Below are positions 43,039 to 49,171 of a stretch of DNA of 49,171 nucleotides, piece by piece. Location of the stretch: contig CAJQSF010000014.1 of the NCBI GenBank assembly GCA_905612495.1, positions 1-49,171 of the forward strand, given 5' to 3'. The position numbers were made by a program, and so were the translations under genes. The notes beneath the pieces were generated by a model, which was not told the origin of the DNA, did not search any database, and saw nothing but the letters and a program-made list of their open reading frames with translations. The stretch is from an uncultured Candidatus Pelagibacter sp. (GTDB lineage Bacteria > Pseudomonadota > Alphaproteobacteria > Pelagibacterales > Pelagibacteraceae). Each line of letters begins with the position of its first letter. Position 1 is the stretch's first letter.

Positions 43039-43110
43039 TACCCGCGCTTGGAATCGAACCAAATCCTATAGTTCCACAAACTATCGTACTAACCGTTATA
43101 CTACGCAGGC
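43039..43110 (-). tRNA. tRNA-His (anticodon GTG)
   Basis: Cloverleaf read on the minus strand: acceptor GCCTGCG/CGCGGGT (G1-U72 and U4-G69 wobbles), D stem GTAT/GTAC, anticodon stem ATAGT/ACTAT with loop TTGTGGA (GTG at 34-36), and T arm TTTGG-TTCGATT-CCAAG. The base before G1 is T, not G, and the discriminator is A, so the G-1:C73 pair universal in most bacterial tRNA-His is absent. CCA is not encoded (only CC follows A73). It lies just upstream of hisS on the same strand. Confidence 0.95.
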
Positions 43111-43298
43111 ATTCCTTGTTTTTATATTATTTTTGTGTGGATTAAAATTATATTATAAATAAATAGCCTACAGGCTATGCAAACAAACTCTGTGAGTACT
43201 TCTTGAAGTCTCTCTGTATGTAATATTTATAATCATTGGTAGTCTTTTAGACAATTCTAAATAATATTCAATAATAATTTAAAATTTTAGGGTGATGG
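43111..43298. other. Spacer between tRNA-His and tRNA-Phe, no gene seen
   Basis: 188 bp without a supportable frame, long for this window. It holds three small inverted repeats: ATAGCC/GGCTAT (43163-43178), ACTTC/GAAGT (43198-43209) and GTCT/AGAC (43242-43252). It could be terminator, promoter for tRNA-His/hisS, or an unrecognised small RNA. Confidence 0.5.
43163..43178 (-). terminator. Candidate hairpin terminator after tRNA-Phe
   Basis: ATAGCC and GGCTAT form a 6-bp stem with a 4-base loop; on the minus strand it is followed by TTATTTATAATATAATTTT. The tract is T-rich but broken, so termination may be weak. It would separate infA/tRNA-Phe transcripts from tRNA-His/hisS. Confidence 0.4.
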
Positions 43299-43374
43299 TG
43301 GTGGCCCCAACTGGACTCGAACCAGTGACACACGGATTTTCAATCCGATGCTCTACCAACTGAGCTACAGGGCC
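43299..43374 (-). tRNA. tRNA-Phe (anticodon GAA)
   Basis: Minus-strand cloverleaf with acceptor GGCCCTG/TGGGGCC, D stem GCTC/GAGC, anticodon loop TTGAAAA (GAA), T arm ACTGG-TTCGAGT-CCAGT, discriminator A and an encoded CCA. The anticodon stem has a U27-U43 mismatch at its outer pair; otherwise it is canonical. It lies 5 bp after the infA stop and is probably processed from that transcript. Confidence 0.96.
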
Positions 43375-43379
43375 CCGTA

Positions 43380-43595
43380 TTAACCTCTAAAAGTGATACG
43401 ACCTTTGGTCAAATCGTAAGGCGTCATTTCTACCTGAACCTTATCACCTTGGAGTACTCTAATTCTGTTCTTACGTAATTTGCCTGCAGCATGTGCTGTA
43501 ACAATATGGCCATTTTCTAATTTAACTCTGAACATTGCATTCGGTAATAGATCCTCAACAATTCCTGAGAACGACAGCATTTCTTGTTTTGACAA
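43380..43595 (-). CDS. infA: Translation initiation factor IF-1
   Basis: 71-residue OB-fold factor that blocks the ribosomal A site during initiation. Key blocks are [42 protein letters not shown]. The start is TTG at 43595 ([18 protein letters not shown]), preceded by TAGGAG, and it aligns with E. coli IF-1 from its first residue; the first ATG (43580) would remove part of the barrel. It is 2 bp after hisD. Confidence 0.96.
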   Translation of the reverse strand: MSKQEMLSFSGIVEDLLPNAMFRVKLENGHIVTAHAAGKLRKNRIRVLQGDKVQVEMTPYDLTKGRITFRG

Positions 43596-43597
43596 AT

Positions 43598-44884
43598 TTA
43601 TTTTCTCCTAATTCTTTTTTCTACTGATCTAGCGTGTCCCGCTAAACCTTCGTAGTTTGCAAGTGTTATAACTGATGGACCGAGGGTTTCAATCCCTTTT
43701 TTTGATAGGTTTATATATGAAATTCTTTTATAAAATTCATTTACACTAACGCCACTTGAATATCTTGCAGAAGAATTGGTTGGTAGTACGTGGTTAGAAC
43801 CAACATTATAATCTGTCATAGCCATCACAGCATACTTACCTAAACAAATAGATCCTGAGTTTTTAATTTTTCCAACCATATTTTTATAGTTCTTAATATT
43901 AAGCTCCAAATGTTCTGGTGCAATTTTATTTATAGTATCAATAATTTTTTGATCGGATGTAATATGAATTAAAATACCATTATTACTCAAGCTATTTCTT
44001 GCGATCGTTGATCTTGGTAAACTTTTTAATTGTTTATTAATTTCTTCATAAATTTTATTGATAATTAATTTATCTTTTGAAATTAAAATACATTGAGCAA
44101 GATTATCATGTTCTGCTTGTCCTATTAGGTCACTTGCAATCCATTCTGAATTTGAAAACTTATCACATACAACTGTTACTTCTGAAGGTCCAGCAATCAT
44201 TCCTTCAATTCCAACATCACCAAAGACTTCTTTTTTAGCTGCTGCCACATAAGAATTTCCAGGGCCAACAATTTTATCAACTTTTTTAATCTTTTTAGTA
44301 CCATATGCAACTGCTGCAATCGCTGGTGGCCCACCTATTGAATAAATTTCTTTAATTTTACATTTTCTTGCAGCATACAATACTGCCGGATTTTGTTTGC
44401 CTTTTTGACCTGGGTTGATCATCACTAATCTTTTAACACCTGCAACAAGAGCTGGAATTGCATTCATTAAAACACTTGATGGGTATGAAGCTGTTGAACC
44501 TGGCACATAAATTGCAACTGATTCAATTGGAATATATTTGTATTCAAGTTTATTTTTTAGTTTATCCGTATAAGAAATATCTTTGAATTTTTGTAAAGAG
44601 TGAAATTTATAAATTCTATTATAAGCAAGATCTATTGCTTTTTTAACTTTTAAGTCTAGGGACTTTATGGCTTTAATTATTTTTTTAGGATTTGGAATAA
44701 TAATACTATTTTTATTAAATTTTTTTTCATATTTCAAAACAGCTTTATCACCATTTTTTTTAACATCTTTAATAATTTTAGTAACTGAAACTGAGTTAAG
44801 CTGAATTTTATTTTTTCGTTTAGATAGCAGTTTATCTAAAGTTACATCAAAGTTTTTAATTTTACTGTCTAATATTTTAATCAT
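43598..44884 (-). CDS. hisD: Histidinol dehydrogenase
   Basis: Oxidises histidinol to histidine in two NAD-dependent steps. The 428 residues contain [39 protein letters not shown], the zinc-site block [11 protein letters not shown] and APEHLEL, all expected. It is separated from hisG-hisZ by the tRNA genes. One base is shared with the upstream DUF2948 gene. The murA-DUF2948-hisD-infA order is common in alphaproteobacteria. Confidence 0.96.
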   Translation of the reverse strand: MIKILDSKIKNFDVTLDKLLSKRKNKIQLNSVSVTKIIKDVKKNGDKAVLKYEKKFNKNSIIIPNPKKIIKAIKSLDLKVKKAIDLAYNRIYKFHSLQKFKDISYTDKLKNKLEYKYIPIESVAIYVPGSTASYPSSVLMNAIPALVAGVKRLVMINPGQKGKQNPAVLYAARKCKIKEIYSIGGPPAIAAVAYGTKKIKKVDKIVGPGNSYVAAAKKEVFGDVGIEGMIAGPSEVTVVCDKFSNSEWIASDLIGQAEHDNLAQCILISKDKLIINKIYEEINKQLKSLPRSTIARNSLSNNGILIHITSDQKIIDTINKIAPEHLELNIKNYKNMVGKIKNSGSICLGKYAVMAMTDYNVGSNHVLPTNSSARYSSGVSVNEFYKRISYINLSKKGIETLGPSVITLANYEGLAGHARSVEKRIRRK

Positions 44885-45279
44885 TAATCAATTTTATTTT
44901 GATCATCAAGAGTTACTTCAATTATTTCTGTCGATAAAGTTATATATGCATTATTAGTAAAAATTAAATTAATCTCATAATTGTCATTATTTTTTAAATA
45001 ATCCATAGTTATCAATTCAAGTTTTTGATCAATATCATCTTGTTTTATATTTTTAGATTTAACACTATCTACAAACTCAAATTTACAGATGCTATTTACT
45101 TTTTTACCCTCATTTTCTGATTCAATTTTTGTTCGCTTTAAAGATAATAAGAAAACCTTATTTTTTTGAAGATATTTGATTTCGCTAACTTTGATCTCAG
45201 CTCCAGCACAACATGCTGAAATCATTTGCAAACCTTCATTATCATTTGCAATAATTTTTGATAAATATTTTTTTTTCAT
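44884..45279 (-). CDS. DUF2948 family protein
   Basis: 131-residue protein of a family found in alphaproteobacteria between murA and hisD. Visible family features are the start DNEGLQMISACCAGAEIKVSEIKYL, then FLLSLKRTKIE, an internal FVDSVKSKNI segment and the C-terminal ITLSTEIIEVTLDD. No membrane span or signal. Function unknown. It shares one base with murA upstream and one with hisD downstream. Confidence 0.85.
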   Translation of the reverse strand: MKKKYLSKIIANDNEGLQMISACCAGAEIKVSEIKYLQKNKVFLLSLKRTKIESENEGKKVNSICKFEFVDSVKSKNIKQDDIDQKLELITMDYLKNNDNYEINLIFTNNAYITLSTEIIEVTLDDQNKID

Positions 45280-46532
45280 TAATTAACTCTTCTAATTTTA
45301 GCACCTACTTTTTTTAACTTCTTTTCTATGTCCTCATACCCTCTATCAAGGTGATATATTCTATTAATTACAGACTTTCCTTTGGCTGTGAGTGCCGCAA
45401 GTATTAGAGAGACAGACGCTCTTAAATCTGTTGCCATTAGTTCCGCTGCTTCAAATTTAATATTTCCCTCTATTGTAGCTTTATTTCCATTGATAGAAAT
45501 TTTGGCTCCCATTCTATTTAATTCTGCTACGTGCATAAATCTATTTTCAAATATTTCTTCTCTAATATAAGATTTCTTATTTGCCTTACATAGCAAGACC
45601 ATCATTTGTGCTTGCAAATCTGTTGGAAAACCAGGGTAAGGGGATGTTTTAATATTTATACTTTTAATCTTTTTACTTCCTTGAATCAGTATTTCATTTT
45701 TCTTTTGGATAATTTTTGCACCTAATTTTTTTATAATATTAATTTCTGTATTGATAATCTTTGGATCGATTCCAACAATCTTTAGATTTCCTTCAGTTAA
45801 AGCAGCGGCTATTAAGTAAGTGCCTGCTTCTATTCTATCTGGCATTACTTTATATTTTATTTCACTGAGATTTTTTATACCTTCAATTTTAATGGTTCTG
45901 TTCGAAGTCCATTTAATATTACAACCCATCTTAATTAAGAAATTAACTAAATCTTTAATTTCAGGCTCTATTGCACAATTTGATAATGTTGTTTTTCCTT
46001 TAGCCAAGCAAGATGCAATAATCAAATTTTCAGTGGCACCAACTGAAATTTTTGGGAATTTAATATTTGCTCCAACTAAACCTTTTGGGGCATTTGCGTG
46101 AACGTATCCTTGAATAATTTTATATTTTACTCCAAGTTTTGATAACGCTTGTAAGTGAATATCAACTGGCCTTGTGCCAATCGCACAGCCACCTGGTAAA
46201 GATACTTTTGCTTTACCAAATTTTGCTATTAATGGTCCTAAAACTAATATTCCTGCTCTCATAGTTTTAACCAAGCTATAAGCTGCAAAAGTTTTGATTT
46301 GTTTATTGTTATTAATAGTTAGTATTTTTTTGTTATCCTCAATAGATGACCCTAAAGACTTCAATAATAGTATCATTGTTTCAATATCTTTTACCTTGGG
46401 TAAATTTGTTAAAGATATCTTTTTATCTGATAATAAAGTAGCAGCTAAAATTGGTAGAGATGCATTTTTAGAACCTGAAATTTTAATTTGTCCCTTGGGC
46501 TTTGTTGCTCCAAAGACTTCCAATTTTTTCAT
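45279..46532 (-). CDS. murA: UDP-N-acetylglucosamine 1-carboxyvinyltransferase
   Basis: First committed step of peptidoglycan synthesis. The 417 residues show SGSKNASLPILAATLL, the catalytic Cys116 in LPGGCAIGTRPVD (the fosfomycin target residue), MPDRIEAGTYLIAAALT, PGFPTDLQAQ and DLRASVSLILAALTAKG. Cys is kept, not replaced by Asp. It lies 2 bp after dcd in the operon. Confidence 0.96.
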   Translation of the reverse strand: MKKLEVFGATKPKGQIKISGSKNASLPILAATLLSDKKISLTNLPKVKDIETMILLLKSLGSSIEDNKKILTINNNKQIKTFAAYSLVKTMRAGILVLGPLIAKFGKAKVSLPGGCAIGTRPVDIHLQALSKLGVKYKIIQGYVHANAPKGLVGANIKFPKISVGATENLIIASCLAKGKTTLSNCAIEPEIKDLVNFLIKMGCNIKWTSNRTIKIEGIKNLSEIKYKVMPDRIEAGTYLIAAALTEGNLKIVGIDPKIINTEINIIKKLGAKIIQKKNEILIQGSKKIKSINIKTSPYPGFPTDLQAQMMVLLCKANKKSYIREEIFENRFMHVAELNRMGAKISINGNKATIEGNIKFEAAELMATDLRASVSLILAALTAKGKSVINRIYHLDRGYEDIEKKLKKVGAKIRRVN

Positions 46533-46534
46533 TA

Positions 46535-47092
46535 TTATACTTTTGGTAAAGTTACTCCTGTTTGACCCATATATTTACCTTTACGGTCAGCGTATGAAGT
46601 TTCTGGGGCCTGATCTCCTTTTAGAAATAAAAATTGAGCAACTCCTTCGTTTGCATATATTTTTGCTGGTAGTGGAGTGGTGTTTGAAAATTCAAGCGTA
46701 ACAGTACCAAAAAATTCTGATTCAATCGGTGTTACGTTAACTATAATTCCAGTTCTTGCGTAGGTACTCTTACCAACAACAATACACATGACGTCTCTTG
46801 GAATTTTAAAAACCTCTATTGTGGTCCCTAGAGCAAAAGAGTTTGGTGGGATAATAATATATTCAGAACTTTTCTTTGTAACAAAATTATCTGAAGTAAA
46901 TTTTTTTGGATCAACAATAGAAGAGTTTACATTATGAAATATTTTAAATTCATCAGCTACTCTTGCGTCATAACCAAATGAACTTAGACCATAAGAAATT
47001 TTACCGTCTCTAACCTGCTTATCTACAAAAGGAGAAATCATTGCCTCTTCGAGTGCAAGTTTTCTTATAGATTTATCGGAAAGTACTGACAT
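46535..47092 (-). CDS. dcd: dCTP deaminase
   Basis: Converts dCTP to dUTP for thymidylate synthesis. The 185 residues show [42 protein letters not shown] with the catalytic Glu, and [29 protein letters not shown]. It is the monofunctional proteobacterial form. The ATG overlaps the TAA of the upstream 33-residue gene (TAATG). Confidence 0.96.
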   Translation of the reverse strand: MSVLSDKSIRKLALEEAMISPFVDKQVRDGKISYGLSSFGYDARVADEFKIFHNVNSSIVDPKKFTSDNFVTKKSSEYIIIPPNSFALGTTIEVFKIPRDVMCIVVGKSTYARTGIIVNVTPIESEFFGTVTLEFSNTTPLPAKIYANEGVAQFLFLKGDQAPETSYADRKGKYMGQTGVTLPKV

Positions 47093-47193
47093 TATTTACT
47101 TTTCTTCTTGTTTTTTTTTTGAAAAATTTTTCTTTTTTTAAGGTTTTTTTTAAGTGCTAAACTTAATCTTTCATTTTTTTCTTTATCCCTCAT
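47092..47193 (-). CDS. Small basic protein (33 residues) coupled to dcd
   Basis: Short frame starting [20 protein letters not shown] and ending in a run of Lys. The pattern RLxxALxxNLxxRK recalls small basic proteins encoded in many alphaproteobacterial genomes, but I cannot confirm the family. Its ATG overlaps the stop of the 65-residue gene and its stop overlaps the dcd start, both as TAATG, which argues strongly that it is translated. Very basic, so RNA or ribosome association is conceivable. Confidence 0.65.
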   Translation of the reverse strand: MRDKEKNERLSLALKKNLKKRKIFQKKNKKKSK

Positions 47194-47390
47194 TATTTAT
47201 CTGGATTAGTTAAAAAATCTAAAGTGATAGGTTTTGATGCATCTAAAGTTTTCTCTGGCTCTTCTTGTGCCTTTGGACCTTCTTTAGCTTCACGCTTTGC
47301 TCTTTTTTCTGCAAGCTTCTTTTCTCTTTTGGCTTGCTTTTCCATGAGCTTGTTGCCTTTAGTAGATTTATAATCGTAATGAATTCCCAT
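47193..47390 (-). CDS. Small conserved charged protein (65 residues)
   Basis: Begins MGIHYDYKSTKGNKLMEKQA and continues as an Arg/Lys/Glu-rich helix, ending TLDASKPITLDFLTNPDK. GAGGA lies 6-7 bp before the ATG at 47390, an unusually good ribosome site for this window. It is first in the run to the 33-residue gene, dcd, murA, DUF2948, hisD and infA. I recognise the type as a small alphaproteobacterial protein of unknown function. Confidence 0.8.
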   Translation of the reverse strand: MGIHYDYKSTKGNKLMEKQAKREKKLAEKRAKREAKEGPKAQEEPEKTLDASKPITLDFLTNPDK

Positions 47391-47493
47391 AAAATTTTCC
47401 TCAGCTAAATATAAATCATTATATGAAAAAAATTAAGGCAATACTTTGAAAAAGTGATTTATAGTAGAAAATGCTTCAATAAATAACAAAATA

Positions 47494-47567
47494 GCCCCTG
47501 TAGTTAAATGGCATAACATGTCCATGGTAAGGATAAATTTCAAGTTCGATTCTTGGTGGGGGCACCA
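47494..47567 (+). tRNA. tRNA-Thr (anticodon GGT)
   Basis: Acceptor GCCCCTG/TGGGGGC, D stem GTTA/TAAC, anticodon stem TGTCC/GGATA with loop ATGGTAA (GGT), T arm TCAAG-TTCGATT-CTTGG, discriminator A and an encoded CCA. Position 32 is A where pyrimidine is usual. It stands alone in the gap and divides the housekeeping operon from the sugar genes. Confidence 0.93.
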
Positions 47568-47612
47568 GTTTATTTAAATAAATTACTCTTTAAATTAGAA
47601 TATTCACCAAGT

Positions 47613-48755
47613 TTACCTAGTAATAAAATTTACTGTGTCTGCTATATAGCTCAATTGTTTTTTAGTTAAATCAATGCCTGTGGGTATATAAAAACCATTA
47701 TTTGAAAGATATTCTGCATTTGGGTATTTTTCATTTTTGAATAAATTAAGCTTTTTAAAAATATCTTGTTTATGCATTGGCCAAAAAAAAGGTCTAGTTT
47801 CAATGCCTTTTTTAAAAAGTTTTTTCTGTATTTCGGTTTTATATTTTAATGAATTGATCTTCAAAACTACTCCATAAATCCAATAAATATTTTTGGCATA
47901 GGAAGTTTCTTTTGGTTGAATTAAAATATTTTTATTATTTATAAAGCTTTTATAATAATAATTGCCGATAAATCTTTTTTTTTTAATTATTTGATTTATT
48001 CTTTTTAATTGATTAACGCCAAGTGCTGCTTGCATATTGGTCAGTCTATAATTCCAGCTTATATCCGTATGATTAAACCTGTTGATTTTACCAAAGTTAA
48101 GATTTTTTAAATCTTTAATTTTTTCATAAAGGCTTTTATTATTTGTTAATACCATTCCACCTTCTCCAGTAGTAATATGTTTATTAGCATAAAAACTAAA
48201 AGTACTAATATCTCCAAAACTACCACACTTATTTTTTTTATAATTTTGCCCGAGCATTTCTGCTGCATCTTCAATTAAATAAAGTTTATATTTTTTGCAT
48301 ATTTTTAATATTTTATCCATATCACATGGGAAGCCATAAATATGAGGTAACATTATAGCCTTGGTTTTTTTTGTAATTTTTTCTTCTATTTTTTTAACAT
48401 CAATATTCCATGTATCTAAATCAGAATCAATTAACACAGGCTTTGCTAAATTTTTTATAATAGCTATTGCATTAGATATTATTGTAAAAGTTGGCATTAT
48501 TATTTCATCATTTTTTTTTAGTCCAAGGCTTTTAACTGCTATTTCCAAAGCAGCTGTTCCACTAGATACAGCGCAAGCATACTTACGGTTAACAAATTTT
48601 GATAAGTTTTTTTCAAATAAAATTATGTCTGGTCCAGCAGAAGATATCCAACCACTTTTTACTGCCTTATAAATTTTTTTGGCATCCCCTTCAGTTACTA
48701 TTGGACGATTTACAGGTAAGAATATTTTTTTATTTAATTTTGATTTTTTTTTCAT
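47613..48755 (-). CDS. DegT/DnrJ/EryC1 nucleotide-sugar aminotransferase (perosamine synthase-like)
   Basis: PLP enzyme that aminates a keto-sugar nucleotide for surface polysaccharide. The 380 residues show VSSGTAALEIAVKSLGL, DEIIMPTFTIISNA, the EDAAEMLG cofactor segment and the PLP lysine Lys192 in SFYANKHITTGEGGM. The SFYANKxITTGEGG form and the N-terminal start resemble GDP-perosamine synthases, but other 4-keto-sugar aminotransferases look similar. Low-GC, lysine/asparagine-rich composition is stronger here than in neighbours. It overlaps the cupin-like gene by 26 bp. Confidence 0.88.
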   Translation of the reverse strand: MKKKSKLNKKIFLPVNRPIVTEGDAKKIYKAVKSGWISSAGPDIILFEKNLSKFVNRKYACAVSSGTAALEIAVKSLGLKKNDEIIMPTFTIISNAIAIIKNLAKPVLIDSDLDTWNIDVKKIEEKITKKTKAIMLPHIYGFPCDMDKILKICKKYKLYLIEDAAEMLGQNYKKNKCGSFGDISTFSFYANKHITTGEGGMVLTNNKSLYEKIKDLKNLNFGKINRFNHTDISWNYRLTNMQAALGVNQLKRINQIIKKKRFIGNYYYKSFINNKNILIQPKETSYAKNIYWIYGVVLKINSLKYKTEIQKKLFKKGIETRPFFWPMHKQDIFKKLNLFKNEKYPNAEYLSNNGFYIPTGIDLTKKQLSYIADTVNFITR

Positions 48756-49161
48756 CTACTTTTTCAAAAAGAACTTTATCAATTAGTTTAATATATGGCC
48801 CTTGTTTAATTTCAATTATAGAGCAATCTTTTATAATCTTAAATCCATGATGACTCTCATGTAAAAAAATGATGTCTCCTCTTTTTAGGATTTTACTAAA
48901 AATATATTTTTTTTTGCTATTATAAAAATCAGTTCTAAGAATACCTTTTTGTATGATTAATACTTCTGAGGTATGATATACTTTTCTTAAATATTTTTTA
49001 TGCGTATGCGGTTTAATAAAATGGTTTTTTGAATAATTTATGACACCTAGCTGCTGTGTAAAATTATTTGGTGTAATAAAATTAGGACCTTTTTTATTAA
49101 TTTTTCCTGCTTTTATAATGAGTGCAATTAGTTTTTTTTTATCAAATATTTTTTGAATCAT
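48730..49161 (-). CDS. Cupin-like protein, putative sugar-biosynthesis partner
   Basis: 143 residues with a single beta-barrel pattern: HFIKPHTHKKYLRKVYHTSE, LIIQKGILRTDFYNSKKK, LKRGDIIFLHESHHGFKII and IIEIKQGPY. The His-x-His and the Gly-Asp-x-x turn are cupin features; such proteins occur in polysaccharide clusters, sometimes as isomerases. The frame overlaps the aminotransferase by 26 bp. No closer assignment is possible. The start at 49161 is inside the window, with 10 bp left to the edge. Confidence 0.65.
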   Translation of the reverse strand: MIQKIFDKKKLIALIIKAGKINKKGPNFITPNNFTQQLGVINYSKNHFIKPHTHKKYLRKVYHTSEVLIIQKGILRTDFYNSKKKYIFSKILKRGDIIFLHESHHGFKIIKDCSIIEIKQGPYIKLIDKVLFEKVDEKKIKIK

Positions 49162-49171
49162 TTCTTAATTT

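Noticed and set aside
43030-43062. N-terminal extension of hisS (MVRFQARVPKK)
   Set aside because: These codons lie in the 3' half of the tRNA-His gene and its short spacer; the conserved protein starts at 43029.
46294-46701. 135-codon plus-strand frame over murA/dcd
   Set aside because: Spans the junction of two conserved genes on the other strand; no independent support.
1-49171. CRISPR arrays, insertion sequences, prophage, rRNA genes, replication origin
   Set aside because: No regularly spaced repeats, transposase or integrase frames, rRNA-like stretches or DnaA-box clusters were seen on reading the window.

Overview
The window is a strongly AT-rich, densely packed bacterial segment that reads as a SAR11-type alphaproteobacterium (Pelagibacterales, Ca. 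Pelagibacter-like). The evidence is alphaproteobacterial marker families (GcrA, DUF4167, DUF2948, DUF1178, NDUFA9-like protein, membrane-anchored cytochrome c), a tandem glycine riboswitch in front of malate synthase (described in SAR11), a tRNA-His without an encoded G-1, and extreme streamlining with many 1-47 bp gene overlaps. I see no insertion sequence, prophage, CRISPR array, rRNA or replication origin.

Layout. 1-6.5 kb: end of an M23 peptidase, DUF4167, prmC-prfA (release factor methylase and RF1), ispG, lysC, divergent ubiG, DUF1178. 6.5-11.6 kb: argJ, divergent secA, then accA with an unusual C-terminal membrane helix. 11.6-17.6 kb: glycine riboswitch-glcB, then on the minus strand ffs (SRP RNA)-dnaX-ybaB-recR, preceded by kdsB-pheA. 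18.4-22.5 kb: anchored cytochrome c, argD-argF, an ABC-2 permease, gcrA. 22.5-26.6 kb: a small membrane ORF, NDUFA9-like protein, and rnd-kdsD-lptC-lptB (LPS/Kdo synthesis and export, with no lptA in the cluster). 26.6-36.1 kb: a long plus-strand run aroA-cmk-rpsA-ihfB-pyrF-trpF-trpB-trpA-accD-folC, followed by convergent trxA. 36.5-39.7 kb: a three-gene DNA-processing set (ExoI-like, PD-(D/E)XK exonuclease, RmuC) where many alphaproteobacteria carry addAB. 39.8-47.6 kb: hisG-hisZ-hisS-tRNA-His, tRNA-Phe, infA-hisD-DUF2948-murA-dcd and two small basic proteins, then tRNA-Thr. 47.6 kb to the end: a nucleotide-sugar aminotransferase and a cupin-like protein, probably the edge of a surface-polysaccharide region.

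Most gene order is the standard alphaproteobacterial housekeeping order. The interest lies in details. TrpB has several replaced active-site residues although it sits in the normal trpFBA-accD-folC position. Cytidylate kinase lacks the P-loop lysine. AccD and SecA have altered zinc-binding cysteine knuckles. AccA carries a terminal membrane anchor. dnaX has an A9 tract at the point where a short gamma form would end. The SRP RNA has a UAAC apical loop. The nuclease trio at the presumed addAB locus is the best candidate for an under-described functional module. All assignments come from reading motifs and gene order by eye; no searches were run.
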